DNA of 64,000 nt from Flavobacteriales bacterium (GCA_020635675.1 JACJZJ010000001.1:186001-250000); one strand, 5' to 3'; shown: positions 42,306 to 51,209, counted from the first letter of the stretch. Notes: generated by a model from the sequence alone, not told the origin. Made by a program: numbers and translations.

Positions 42306-42809
42306 ATGGCCAGCGTGTTCAACATCTTCCAGGATGCCGGTGCAAACCGGAACAACCCGAAAGGCCTGTTGGTGATGGTGCTGTTCCGGCTGGCCCACCT
42401 GCTGCGTCAGAACGTGCTGACCTTCCTGCTCTTCCTGCCCTATTTTATCCTGTATCGTATCGGGGTGGAATGGATGCTGGGCATTGAACTGCCTTGGAAG
42501 ACCCGTATCGGTCCCGGCTTCCGTATCGATCATGGTCAGGGTCTCGTGGTGAACGACCATACGGTCTTTGGTGCGGATTGTACCGTCCGCAACAGCACCA
42601 CGATCGGCAACAAACGGCTGAAGAACGGCACCTACAGCGCCTCTCCGCGTTTCGGCGACCGGGTCGACATCGGTGCGAACGCGGTCATCATCGGTCCGCT
42701 CACCATCGGAAGCGATGTCGCCATCGGCGCGGGAGCCGTGGTGGTCAAGGATGTACCGGAGGGTCACGTGGCCGTGGGCAATCCGGCGCGCATCCTGCCC
42801 AGGGAGTGA
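42306..42809 (+). CDS. Left-handed beta-helix acetyltransferase (serine acetyltransferase-like)
   Basis: A 167-residue protein. A hydrophobic N-terminal half (FLLFLPYFILYRIGVEWML) is followed by hexapeptide repeats (IGPGFRIDHGQGLVVNDHTVFGADCTVRNSTTIGN, VDIGANAVIIGPLTIGSDVAIGAGAVVVKDVPEGHVAVGNPAR). The layout matches the CysE/WcaB-like sugar O-acetyltransferases of polysaccharide loci, which use acetyl-CoA. It ends the first plus-strand stretch and is convergent with the beta-helix gene. Confidence 0.85.
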   Translation: MASVFNIFQDAGANRNNPKGLLVMVLFRLAHLLRQNVLTFLLFLPYFILYRIGVEWMLGIELPWKTRIGPGFRIDHGQGLVVNDHTVFGADCTVRNSTTIGNKRLKNGTYSASPRFGDRVDIGANAVIIGPLTIGSDVAIGAGAVVVKDVPEGHVAVGNPARILPRE

Positions 42810-42832
42810 ACGGCCCGTGGCGTTCCGCCCGA

Positions 42833-45592
42833 TCAGCGCTGCACCATCAGGCGGCCGGTGCGCCTGCCGCTTTCCGAACGCAGGACAACTGAATAGGCTC
42901 CTGGCACGAGGTCGCTTGGAAGTCGAAGTTCCGAGGAGGCCGGTACCAGCGGTTCCGACATGACGATGCGACCCTGTGCATCCACCAGGTCCATGGCGAC
43001 CCCGGCACCCAGATCGTGGGTGAGCACGAGCCGTCCCCCGCTTAGCACCGGATTGGGGTGGATGCGAAGGACATCCGTCGGCATTGTTCCCTCCGCGCTG
43101 TCTCCGATGCCCGTGGTGAGGCCACAGGCGCTGTCATCCTCCTTGGCGAGCACGATGCTGGAGAATGGTGCGAGCTGCACATCTCCATTGTGAAGGTCAC
43201 CGTCAACATCGCTCCAACATCCGGTGAGCGGGAACGACTGTGTGCTGTTCTGATCGTTGCAGAGCACGATGAAGCGCTCCCCGGGGTCCTGCTCGGCCAC
43301 TTCCACGCGACGCAGGGACACATTATCGAGCCAGTAGGTGCTTTCGTTGTAGTTGTTCGTGAACCGGCAATCGGCCTGGTCGGTAAGGTCGCTTTGGAAC
43401 ACGATGGTCACGTCCCGCCTGGTGGTACTGAACGGGATCCGTTTGGAGACCACCATCTGAGGGCCGGTCTGTTGGGTCACCCCCTTGACACCGGCACGGA
43501 TCTCACCGAGCATGCTGGACTGTACACTGAAACTGAGCGCGTACCATTGTCCGGACTGGATCCCCGTTGTGGTGTTGTTGTGCACGGTGAGTTCCGGGTA
43601 TTGGTTCGCGTTCGGCAACAGTGCTTTCATGGCTCCATTGTCGAGGTAGGTGTAATCATGCACCAATTGTGCGTTCGTGGGCCAGAAGCTCCAGCCGGTC
43701 ACATCATAGTCGAACTGGGGGTTGTTCACCGGATTGTTCGACAGGTAGTTCGTGACCGCGAACCGCTGAAGATGAAGGGGGCTGCCATCGGAGCCGGCAT
43801 CCTCGTTCCGCTCGGCCTGCCAGCGTTCCAACGCATAGTAGCGCTGGTCGCCGGAGTAGGTGTTGTGGATGAAGATGCTCATCTCATTGTAGGGGTTGAA
43901 ATAGTGGTTGTTGCTGAACGTGCCGAAATCGACGGGCACGGCAGAGTAGCAATTGAACTGCTTCATGCAGAGCTGTTCTTCGCGCAGGCAGTACAACACG
44001 TTGCCGGAGATCACGTCGTTGAACTGGTCCAGGTGGTAGGGGTAGACCGCCCCGGGTCCGTTGTTGTTGGAGAAGTCCGATATGCTCAGCTGCACCTCGT
44101 TGTTGTAGAGCACGTTGTCCTTCACCTGGTTGCCTGTGCTCAACATGGTATGGTCCATATGGATGCCGCTTCCCGGACTGTTCACCACCGTGTTCCGCTG
44201 GACGATCGTGTTCTGGATGGACGTGTTACCGAAGTAGATCCCGTGGCAGATCGGCAGGTAGTTGTCGAAATCGGGCGCTGAGCTCTCCAGGTTGCCCACC
44301 AGGTCCACCACGATGTTGTCCTGTACGACCATGCCGTTCGCGTTGTCGAAGGCGATGCCGCCACCGTCGTTCAGCAAGGCGAGGGCGTGGAAGAGGTAGT
44401 TCTTCTCGACCAGCGTGTTGTTGTCCACCTCGATCGCGGTGTATCCGATCTCTTCGAACCGGTTCAGGCGCACCACATTGCCCGTTCCGATCATGCGTAC
44501 ACCGAAATATCCCCAACTCGACTCCCCCAGTCCTGGCTGCATCGCCACCTCGTTCAGCGTGTTGCCCTGGAACGTGGTGTGATCATCGATCAGGTAGGCA
44601 CCGGTGGCGTAGGTGCGCTGGAATACATTGTCGTTGTAGGTATTGTAGGAACCATAGCTGCGTATCCCGTGGTACAGGTCGGTGAACGTGCAACCGGTAA
44701 CGGCCGCATGATCGGCGCCGTCGTTCCGCACCCCCGAGTTGGTCTGGTGTTGGAAATGCAGGCCGGTCACATTGATGTGGTGGCGGCTCCATTGCAGGGT
44801 GACACCTTGCTCCCGCACCGAAGCCTCTACGCTCAGGTTGTTCGGGTTCGCATTGTTCGGCGCCCAGAGATAGAGCAGGCCCGCGTTCTGGTCGAAGAAC
44901 CATTCGCCCGGCGCATCCAGCTCGGAAAGCTTGTTGCAGAGGAAATAGCCCCATTCGAGGTCGTTCAGGCCGTAGTAGATGTTCGGGAAGGTCAGCGTAT
45001 GGTTCGCATATCCCGTGATCACCGGTGCGTCGTAGCTCCAGTTGCTGCTACGCACCACAAGGGTGGCACCTGTCCAATAGCCGCTCGGCTGGGTGAGGGC
45101 GGCATCGGTGATCGTGGTGTTGCTGCCGTTGTCGTTGCGCAGCCAGCCGGTGTTGGGGTAGCGTGCCAAGGTCATCGGCTCACCATTGATGAACACGTGG
45201 CCTACGGCGGTGACGCTCACGCTCGCCTGCCAGATGTTGCCCTGGTAGTTGGTCCAGCCGGTCACGAGGTCGCTGCCGCTGATGATGGGTTCCTCACCAG
45301 CGCCGTAGGCACCGATCACGATCGGAGAATTCGACGTACCGGACGAACCCATCTGCAGATTCCCCCGGTAGATGCCGCCTTTTTGGAACAGCACCTGGTC
45401 ACCGGGCTGGAAGCCATAGGTCATCTGGTTCACACGGTCGATCGTGCGCCATGCTTGGGCCTGCGAGGTGCCACTACCGTTGTCGTTGCCGTTCGGCGAA
45501 ACATAGTAGGTCGTACCCATCATCCGGGCGGCGAGGCACACGGCCCCGACGGAGAGGAGGATAGCAGGTCGGAAACGGTCGGGTCGGATCAT
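42833..45592 (-). CDS. Secreted right-handed beta-helix protein with type IX sorting domain
   Basis: A 919-residue exported protein from ATG at 45592 (signal MIRPDRFRPAILLSVGAVCLAARMMG). Just after it, TYYVSPNGNDNGSGTSQAQAWRTIDRVNQM is the usual beginning of parallel beta-helix lyases and epimerases. Asn/Gly-rich coils follow to about residue 580 (NTYNDNVFQRTYATGAYLID, NTIVQRNTVVNSPGSGIHMD). A carbohydrate-binding-like region and a Por sorting domain (LRIHPNPVLSGGRLVLTHD to GRRTGRLMVQR) complete it. It is the only minus-strand gene in the polysaccharide locus and could act on the polysaccharide as a lyase, epimerase or surface binder. No catalytic residues could be assigned. Confidence 0.85.
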   Translation of the reverse strand: MIRPDRFRPAILLSVGAVCLAARMMGTTYYVSPNGNDNGSGTSQAQAWRTIDRVNQMTYGFQPGDQVLFQKGGIYRGNLQMGSSGTSNSPIVIGAYGAGEEPIISGSDLVTGWTNYQGNIWQASVSVTAVGHVFINGEPMTLARYPNTGWLRNDNGSNTTITDAALTQPSGYWTGATLVVRSSNWSYDAPVITGYANHTLTFPNIYYGLNDLEWGYFLCNKLSELDAPGEWFFDQNAGLLYLWAPNNANPNNLSVEASVREQGVTLQWSRHHINVTGLHFQHQTNSGVRNDGADHAAVTGCTFTDLYHGIRSYGSYNTYNDNVFQRTYATGAYLIDDHTTFQGNTLNEVAMQPGLGESSWGYFGVRMIGTGNVVRLNRFEEIGYTAIEVDNNTLVEKNYLFHALALLNDGGGIAFDNANGMVVQDNIVVDLVGNLESSAPDFDNYLPICHGIYFGNTSIQNTIVQRNTVVNSPGSGIHMDHTMLSTGNQVKDNVLYNNEVQLSISDFSNNNGPGAVYPYHLDQFNDVISGNVLYCLREEQLCMKQFNCYSAVPVDFGTFSNNHYFNPYNEMSIFIHNTYSGDQRYYALERWQAERNEDAGSDGSPLHLQRFAVTNYLSNNPVNNPQFDYDVTGWSFWPTNAQLVHDYTYLDNGAMKALLPNANQYPELTVHNNTTTGIQSGQWYALSFSVQSSMLGEIRAGVKGVTQQTGPQMVVSKRIPFSTTRRDVTIVFQSDLTDQADCRFTNNYNESTYWLDNVSLRRVEVAEQDPGERFIVLCNDQNSTQSFPLTGCWSDVDGDLHNGDVQLAPFSSIVLAKEDDSACGLTTGIGDSAEGTMPTDVLRIHPNPVLSGGRLVLTHDLGAGVAMDLVDAQGRIVMSEPLVPASSELRLPSDLVPGAYSVVLRSESGRRTGRLMVQR

Positions 45593-45780
45593 GGGTTCCT
45601 GAGGTCGATGCGTATGGCACCTTGAACCGCGATCGACGAGGACCAGTTCCAACTATTCGACGAAGCCCCCCTGGGCGTCGATGGATCATGGAACGGTCGA
45701 CGGGGCGACGACCGCCTCCTATTGACCGATGATCGTGGACCGCCCGATATCGGTCCCGATCGGGGCGCGGCGGGGTCGGG

Positions 45781-45788
45781 TATTTTTG
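45781..45788 (+). promoter_or_regulatory. Promoter element right before a glycosyltransferase start
   Basis: TATTTTTG matches TAnnTTTG and ends 5 bases before the ATG at 45794. In Bacteroidetes transcription begins about 5-8 bases after this element, so the mRNA would start at or very near the initiation codon and be nearly leaderless. Confidence 0.6.
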
Positions 45789-45793
45789 CGCGC

Positions 45794-46921
45794 ATGTCCG
45801 CCGGACCGATCCCCGTCGTGGTCGTGGGCCAGACGCCACCTCCGTTCGGAGGACAGGCGGTGATGATCCGCATGCTACTGGACGGCCACTACGAACGCAT
45901 CGCTTTGCACCATGTGCGCATGGCTTTTTCCGACGACATGGACAGCGTCGGGCGGTTCCGGTACCGCAAGCTTTGGATCCTGTTCACCACGATCATCGAG
46001 GTTGCCATCGCGCGGCTGCGCACGGGGGCGCGCGTGCTGTACTACCCGCCGGCAGGGCCGAACACCGTGCCCGTCCTTCGCGACGTCATCCTTCTGACCT
46101 TTACCCGATGGATGTTCCGGCATACGGTGTTCCACTTCCACGCAGGAGGGGTGTCCGGCCATCGTGATCGGCTTCCGGCACTGCTCCGACCGTTCTTCGA
46201 TCACGCATACGGCAAGCCGGACCTGGCCATCCGGACGGCACGGCAGAATCCGGATGATGGCGCCGCATTCCAGGCGGCGCGCAGCATCGTGGTGCCGAAC
46301 GGGATCCCCGACATGCGGGGCACCGTGCCCGAGCGGGTCGCCGCACCGGGAGAGCCCTTGATGATCCTTTTCGCGGGGGTCCTCGTGCCAAGCAAGGGAG
46401 TTCGCGTGCTGATCGAAGCGTTCATCGACCTGTTGAAGCAGGGTGTTCAGGCGCGGCTGCAGCTCATGGGTCGCTGGGGTGATCCCGGTTTTGAGAGGGA
46501 ATGTCGGGCGTTGTTGGAGGAGCATGATGCCCTGGGGCAGGTCGAATTCCTCGGGGTGTTGCGTGATCGGTTGAAGTTCCTCCGTTTCGCGGAATGTGAT
46601 GTCTTCTGTTTTCCTTCCTATTTCGAAGCGGAGAGCTTCGGTCTGGTGCTCGTGGAGGCCATGCAGTTCGCCAAGCCGGTGGTCTCGACGCATTGGCGTG
46701 GGATCCCGTCGGTGGTGGAGGATGGGGTGAACGGGTACCTGGCCCCCGTGAGGGATCCAGCGGCCATCACGGAACGATTGCGGCTCCTGGCATCGGATAG
46801 GGACCTGCGCGAGCGCATGGGGGAAGCGGGGCGACGCATCTTTCAGGAGCGATTCACGTTGGAACGGTTCCACGAGAACATGGAAAAGGCGCTGAGCGGC
46901 GTCGACGAAGGAAGGGAATGA
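45794..46921 (+). CDS. Family 4 glycosyltransferase
   Basis: A 375-residue GT-B enzyme from ATG at 45794 (MSAGPIPVVVVGQTPPPFGG), just behind a promoter element; an upstream in-frame ATG would lie before the promoter. The C-terminal domain has LMILFAGVLVPSKGVRVLIEAF, GQVEFLGVLRDRLKFLRFAECDVFCFPSYFEAESFGLVLVEAMQFAKPVVSTHWRGIPSVVEDGVNGYL, the E-x7-E donor site of GT4. It starts the second operon of the locus and overlaps the epimerase gene as ATGA. Confidence 0.93.
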   Translation: MSAGPIPVVVVGQTPPPFGGQAVMIRMLLDGHYERIALHHVRMAFSDDMDSVGRFRYRKLWILFTTIIEVAIARLRTGARVLYYPPAGPNTVPVLRDVILLTFTRWMFRHTVFHFHAGGVSGHRDRLPALLRPFFDHAYGKPDLAIRTARQNPDDGAAFQAARSIVVPNGIPDMRGTVPERVAAPGEPLMILFAGVLVPSKGVRVLIEAFIDLLKQGVQARLQLMGRWGDPGFERECRALLEEHDALGQVEFLGVLRDRLKFLRFAECDVFCFPSYFEAESFGLVLVEAMQFAKPVVSTHWRGIPSVVEDGVNGYLAPVRDPAAITERLRLLASDRDLRERMGEAGRRIFQERFTLERFHENMEKALSGVDEGRE

Positions 46922-47940
46922 GCGATCGCATGCGTCTATTGATCACGGGCGGGTCCGGTTTCATCGGCACCAACGTCGTCGACCATTTCCTGAGGCGGGA
47001 TGTCGACCTCGTGAACCTGGATTGGAACAGCCCGTTGAACGCGGCGCACCTCCAGGTCTGGAGGGAGTGCGATCTGATGGACCGGGACGATCTGCGTGCC
47101 CGGTTCGAGGCGTTCAAGCCGACGCACGTGGTGCATCTGGCTGCCCGTACCGATACAGATGAGCAGAACGACATAAATGCCTACATCCAGAACCACGAGG
47201 GGACCCGCCGGTTGCTCGATGTGGTGCGTGCCACGCCCGGCATCGACCGCATCGTCGTCACCAGCTCCCAATTCGTGTGCGAGGCGGGATACCAGCCCAA
47301 GGACGATCTTGACTTCAAACCGTTCACGCTCTACGGCGAGACAAAGCGACTGACCGAACTGGCCACCCGGGAGGCCGGCCTGATCTGCGGTTGGACCATC
47401 ATCAGGCCCACCACGATCTGGGGGCCCTGGTCGTTGCGATACAGGGACGTGATGTTCAAGGTGATGCGGAAGGGCCTTTATTTCCATCCGACGCGTCAGC
47501 GGGTGGTTCGTTCCTATGGGTATGTCGGCAACGTCGTCTGGCAGATCGAACGGATCTTGACCCTCCCCCGGGAAGCTGTGGACCAAAAGGTGCTTTATGT
47601 CGGGGATCCACCGTTCGATCTCAAGGAATGGGTCGAAATGGTGAGCCGGACGCTAACGGGAAGGCCGGTACGCTACGTTCCGAGCTGGCTTGTCCGTGGA
47701 GCGGCCTTTGCAGGTGACCTGCTGAAAGCGATCGGCCTGCCGTTCCCGATCACCAGTGGTCGATACCGCAGCATGACGAGCGATTACATCACACCGATGG
47801 ATCGTACCATCGCGGTCCTTGGAGAGGCGCCCTGGTCGATGGAGGCGGGTGTAGAGGCCATGGTCGCATGGTATGATGCAGGCAGTGAGCGGATCCATCC
47901 TCTGGACCGCAAGGTGGTGGAACGTCCCTGGAAGCCATGA
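46918..47940 (+). CDS. NAD-dependent sugar epimerase/dehydratase (extended SDR)
   Basis: A 340-residue extended short-chain dehydrogenase. It has the Rossmann motif LLITGGSGFIGTNVVDHF, the HLAARTD segment, Ser/Thr of VVTSSQFV, and the catalytic YGETK (Tyr and Lys). RPTTIWGPWSLRY closes the substrate side. It acts on nucleotide-activated sugars; the specific product cannot be told from sequence. Four-base overlaps on both sides tie it to the GT4 and WecG-like genes. Confidence 0.92.
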   Translation: MSDRMRLLITGGSGFIGTNVVDHFLRRDVDLVNLDWNSPLNAAHLQVWRECDLMDRDDLRARFEAFKPTHVVHLAARTDTDEQNDINAYIQNHEGTRRLLDVVRATPGIDRIVVTSSQFVCEAGYQPKDDLDFKPFTLYGETKRLTELATREAGLICGWTIIRPTTIWGPWSLRYRDVMFKVMRKGLYFHPTRQRVVRSYGYVGNVVWQIERILTLPREAVDQKVLYVGDPPFDLKEWVEMVSRTLTGRPVRYVPSWLVRGAAFAGDLLKAIGLPFPITSGRYRSMTSDYITPMDRTIAVLGEAPWSMEAGVEAMVAWYDAGSERIHPLDRKVVERPWKP

Positions 47941-48707
47941 GGTCAGTTGCCGAACGCTCGACCAAGCAGCGCAGCATCGGTCTGGACATCTCCCTGGGGA
48001 CGTTCCAAGAGCACCTGGATCGCATCCTCACGCTTGGGGAGACGCACACCTCGTCCTATGTATGTTGTGTGAACGCCCACATGACGGTGGAGGCGCACCG
48101 GGACCCGCGTTTCGCGGCGGTCGTGAATGGGGCCGACATGGCCACGGCCGACGGGATGCCCGTCCTTTACACCCTGCGCTGGTTGCACGGGCAACGACAG
48201 GAGCGTGTGGCAGGCAATGACCTGATGCCGGCGGTCCTGCAGGCGTCCGCTGAAAGGGGGCTTCGCATCTTCCTATATGGTGGGAGGCAGGAGGTGCTGG
48301 ACAAGATCCGCGTGCGGGTGGAGAAGGAACTGCCGGGCATGCAGTTCGCCGGATGCTACGCCCCTCCGTTCCTGCCTTTGGAGGAGATGGACCTTGTCAG
48401 GGATGCCGCGATGATCGAGGCGAGCGGCGCGCACATCGTGCTGGTCTCGTTGGGTTGTCCCAAGCAGGAACGGTGGATGGCCGCCATGAGCGGCCGGGTG
48501 CATGGGGTGATGCTTGGCCTGGGCGGTGCGTTCCTGCTCTATGCCGGCGTGGATACAAGAGCACCCAGATGGATGCGCGACCTCAGCCTGGAATGGGCCT
48601 ATCGCCTGGCCTTGGAGCCTGGGCGCCTTTGGAAACGCTACCTGGTGACCAACTCCCTCTTCCTCGGTCTAATGTTCCGTGAGGCAGCTCGGAAGCTCTT
48701 CGCCTGA
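47937..48707 (+). CDS. WecG/TagA/CpsF family glycosyltransferase
   Basis: A 256-residue GT26 enzyme. Motifs are clear: CCVNAHMTVEAHRDPRFAAVVNGADMATADGMPVLY, RVAGNDLMPAVLQ, RIFLYGGRQEVLDKI, and HIVLVSLGCPKQERWMA followed by GVMLGLGGAFLLYAGVDTRAPRWM. The catalytic Asp/Thr region is TADGMP. The family transfers ManNAc or ManNAcA to a lipid-linked GlcNAc. The presence of a UDP-GlcNAc 2-epimerase gene at 51.2 kb, which would make UDP-ManNAc, supports such a donor here. Confidence 0.92.
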   Translation: MRSVAERSTKQRSIGLDISLGTFQEHLDRILTLGETHTSSYVCCVNAHMTVEAHRDPRFAAVVNGADMATADGMPVLYTLRWLHGQRQERVAGNDLMPAVLQASAERGLRIFLYGGRQEVLDKIRVRVEKELPGMQFAGCYAPPFLPLEEMDLVRDAAMIEASGAHIVLVSLGCPKQERWMAAMSGRVHGVMLGLGGAFLLYAGVDTRAPRWMRDLSLEWAYRLALEPGRLWKRYLVTNSLFLGLMFREAARKLFA

Positions 48708-48816
48708 ACCGAGATCGGCCCCGTCCAGAGGGCTTCGGACCCGAGGGCACTGGAGTGCGTAACGACGCTGAGACCTGCCATATTTTAGACGAACGCCTGA
48801 ATTTTGTCGATAAATC

Positions 48817-48847
48817 TTGACAAGCCCGACCCGCTGGGGTACTTTTG
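48817..48847 (+). promoter_or_regulatory. Bacteroidetes-type promoter before the initiating sugar transferase
   Basis: TTG at 48817-48819 (in TTGACA), 20 bases, then TACTTTTG at 48840-48847, close to the Bacteroidetes consensus. It lies 53 bases before ATG 48901 and 92 before ATG 48940. Its place rules out longer readings that begin at or before the promoter. Confidence 0.65.
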
Positions 48848-48900
48848 GCCCACTCTGCGGAGATAGGACCTGGGAACGCTGGACAACGATCCCGATCCAC

Positions 48901-50052
48901 ATGGTGAGAGAAGAACACGGAAAGACGAGCTTGGGGAACATGGACGCACCGATAACAGGCACAACGACATCATCCGCAGAGCTGGGCACTTTGCTCCGCT
49001 CGCGGCGTTTGTCGCTCCAACAGGTCCAGTCCGGCCTGAGCAAGGTGCTCACCCTGGAACAGCTCACTCCGGTCAAGGACCTCATCATAGTGGGTGATGG
49101 ACCTGCGGCCGAGGAGATCTTCCAGTATTGCGAGGACCAGACGGTGCGCGGCTATCGTTTCTGCGGCATGTTCAATGACGCGGCGGTCGATGGTCCATTG
49201 GGGGGGCGGATGCTGGGTGATGTGAAGGCCGCGAAAGCCTACGCGCTGGAGCACCGGATCGACATTGTTTACTGTGCCCTCCCAGGTACCCGCAAGGACG
49301 AGATCACGGACCTGATGGAGTTCTGTGAACGGAATACGATCCGGTTCCGGGTCATCCCCAGCGCGGACAGCTTCATTCCCGTGGTGCAAACCTCGGACCT
49401 GGAGTTCCATGGGGCCGTGCCGGTGAGCAAGCTTCGTCATGAGCCGCTGGACCGGGTGTCGAACCGGGTGATCAAACGCACCTTCGACATCATCTTCTCA
49501 CTTGCTGTGATCCTCCTGGTCTTCTCCTGGCTGTTCCCCGTTCTGGCCATCCTCATCAAACTATCGTCCCGCGGCCCGGTGTTCTTCAAACAGCAGCGGC
49601 TCGGGCGTGATAACAAGGAGTTCGTTTGTTGGAAGTTCCGCTCCATGCGGCAGAACAAGGAGGCGGATACGAAGCAGGCCACGAAGAACGACCCTCGCGT
49701 GACCGGGGTGGGGCGATTCCTTCGCAAGAGCAATCTGGACGAGATGCCCCAGTTCTTCAACGTGCTCTTCGGCCAGATGAGCGTTGTCGGCCCGCGACCA
49801 CACCCGCTCCGCCTGAACGACCAATACCGCGACATCATCGATAAGTACATGGTGCGTCATTTCGTGCGCCCCGGCATCACGGGTTGGGCCCAGGTGAACG
49901 GTTTCCGTGGCGAGACCCGGACACCGGAACTTATGGAGCGGCGCATCGAACTGGACGTCTGGTACCTCGAGAACTGGTCCTTCCTGCTCGATCTCAAGAT
50001 CGTCCTCCGGACGGTGACGAACATGTTCGGCAAGGATCCGAACGCCTACTGA
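48901..50052 (+). CDS. Polyprenyl-phosphate sugar-1-phosphate transferase without N-terminal membrane bundle
   Basis: 383 residues from ATG 48901; ATG 48940 gives 370. The usual initiating transferases (WbaP/WcaJ type, about 460 residues) begin with four membrane helices. Here the first part is soluble and goes directly into the CoA-binding-like domain (KDLIIVGDGPAAEEIFQYC, YRFCGMFNDAAVDGPLGGRMLGD). Then come one membrane segment (FDIIFSLAVILLVFSWLFPVLAILI) and the catalytic domain (GPVFFKQQRLGRDNKEFVCWKFRSM, KSNLDEMPQFFNVLFGQMSVVGPRPHPL, ITGWAQVNGFRGETR). It starts repeat-unit synthesis on undecaprenyl phosphate. No frame encoding the missing helices was found upstream. Confidence 0.92.
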   Translation: MVREEHGKTSLGNMDAPITGTTTSSAELGTLLRSRRLSLQQVQSGLSKVLTLEQLTPVKDLIIVGDGPAAEEIFQYCEDQTVRGYRFCGMFNDAAVDGPLGGRMLGDVKAAKAYALEHRIDIVYCALPGTRKDEITDLMEFCERNTIRFRVIPSADSFIPVVQTSDLEFHGAVPVSKLRHEPLDRVSNRVIKRTFDIIFSLAVILLVFSWLFPVLAILIKLSSRGPVFFKQQRLGRDNKEFVCWKFRSMRQNKEADTKQATKNDPRVTGVGRFLRKSNLDEMPQFFNVLFGQMSVVGPRPHPLRLNDQYRDIIDKYMVRHFVRPGITGWAQVNGFRGETRTPELMERRIELDVWYLENWSFLLDLKIVLRTVTNMFGKDPNAY

Positions 50053-50075
50053 CGGCCGGGACCAGGACCCTTTGG

Positions 50076-50104
50076 AAAGGCCGGGCCGCCCTCCCGGCCT
50101 TTTT
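50076..50104 (+). terminator. Terminator after the sugar transferase gene
   Basis: AGGCCGGG / CCCGGCCT (8 bp, extendable by A-T pairs) with a 7-base loop, followed by TTTT, 23 bases past the stop. Confidence 0.85.
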
Positions 50105-50141
50105 CCCGTTCCGCAGTTGGTCCCGATCCGGGGAAACCCGC

Positions 50142-50149
50142 TATATTTG
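50142..50149 (+). promoter_or_regulatory. Promoter of rpsT
   Basis: TATATTTG fits TAnnTTTG, 24 bases before the rpsT start. A TTG at 50117-50119 lies 22 bases upstream, slightly longer than the usual spacing. Confidence 0.6.
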
Positions 50150-50173
50150 CGGTCCTTTTCAGCGAACGGATCC

Positions 50174-50428
50174 ATGGCGAACCACAAGTCGGCCCTGAAG
50201 CGTGTGAGGCAAACGGCCACCCGCAACGAACGCAACCGCTACCAGCACAAGACCGCGCGCAATGCCGTGCGGAAGCTTCGGGATACGAGCGACAAGAAGG
50301 AGGCCGAAAAGCTCCTGCCCGAGGTCAATGCCATGCTGGACAAGCTGGCGAAGCGGAACGTGATCCACAAGAACAAGGCGGCCAACCTGAAGTCATCGCT
50401 GGGGCGCCACATCAACAAGCTCAAGTAA
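50174..50428 (+). CDS. rpsT: 30S ribosomal protein S20
   Basis: An 84-residue basic helical protein (MANHKSALKRVRQTATRNER to SSLGRHINKLK), full length for bacterial S20. It binds 16S rRNA early in 30S assembly. ATG at 50174 begins the conserved MANHKSA. It has its own promoter and a strong terminator, and it separates the two blocks of the polysaccharide locus. Confidence 0.98.
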   Translation: MANHKSALKRVRQTATRNERNRYQHKTARNAVRKLRDTSDKKEAEKLLPEVNAMLDKLAKRNVIHKNKAANLKSSLGRHINKLK

Positions 50429-50454
50429 GGGATCGGATCTCCCGAACCGGACCG

Positions 50455-50490
50455 GACAGGTCCTCCGTTCGGAGGACCTGTCGTTCTTTT
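50455..50490 (+). terminator. Strong terminator between rpsT and radC
   Basis: A perfect 12-bp stem GACAGGTCCTCC / GGAGGACCTGTC with GTTC loop, followed by GTTCTTTT. The radC ATG lies only 6 bases beyond, so no room remains for a separate radC promoter downstream; radC may depend on read-through. Confidence 0.9.
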
Positions 50491-50495
50491 GGGCA

Positions 50496-51209
50496 ATGGA
50501 GCGCAGCGAAGAGGAGGGGCCGGATAGACTGACCATCCGCCAATGGGCGCTGGACGATCGTCCACGGGAACGGTTGATGCAGTGGGGGCCGTCCGCGCTC
50601 TCCGATGCCGAACTGCTGGCCATCTTGATCCGAACGGGTACGGTGAAGCAGAGCGCCCTGGACCTGGCCAAGCAACTGCTCCATCGAGCGGAGAACGACC
50701 TTGGTCGGCTGAGGAGATGGAACGTCAGCGATCTGATGCGGTGCAAGGGCATCGGCGAGGCAAAGGCGATCTCGATCGTGGCCGCATTGGAACTCGGCCG
50801 CCGACGCAGGGAGGACAGCGCCGGCACCGGACCGCAGCGGATCACCACCAGCGCGTCGGCTTACGAGATCCTTCGGGCAGCGCTCGCGGACCTGGGGCAC
50901 GAGGAATTCTGGTTGTTGTTGATGGACAGGGGCAATGCGGTGATCGGGCGATGCCGGATCAGCCAGGGCGGCATGCATGGCACCGTGGCCGACCCCAAGA
51001 TCATCTTCAAGGAGGCCCTTGACCGCCGTGCCGTCGGTGTCATCGTTGCGCACAACCACCCATCCGGCCGCGCCACGCCGAGCGACGAGGACGTCCGCCT
51101 GACACGGAAACTTGTCGAAGGGGGACGGTTGCTCGACATCGTCGTGCACGATCACCTGATCATCACCGCCACGGGCTACTACAGCTTCGCGGACAACGGG
51201 AACCTCTGA
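50496..51209 (+). CDS. radC: RadC-family JAB/MPN domain protein
   Basis: A 237-residue protein. It has an N-terminal helix-hairpin-helix-like part (ALSDAELLAILIRTG, LMRCKGIGEAKAISIVAALELG) and a C-terminal JAMM metalloprotease-like domain (VAHNHPSGRATPSDEDVRLT with HNH...D ligands). RadC was once linked to DNA repair, but its role is unproved. It starts right after the rpsT terminator, and its stop is followed after 2 bases by wecB, so it is the first gene of the second polysaccharide block by position. Confidence 0.94.
   Translation: MERSEEEGPDRLTIRQWALDDRPRERLMQWGPSALSDAELLAILIRTGTVKQSALDLAKQLLHRAENDLGRLRRWNVSDLMRCKGIGEAKAISIVAALELGRRRREDSAGTGPQRITTSASAYEILRAALADLGHEEFWLLLMDRGNAVIGRCRISQGGMHGTVADPKIIFKEALDRRAVGVIVAHNHPSGRATPSDEDVRLTRKLVEGGRLLDIVVHDHLIITATGYYSFADNGNL

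Noticed and set aside
43058..45625. Two long plus-strand open frames (407 and 412 codons) opposite the beta-helix gene
   Set aside because: They mirror the codon pattern of the minus-strand gene, which has a signal peptide, repeats and a sorting domain. The plus frames show no motif and an excess of Val/Gly/His/Arg from antisense reading.
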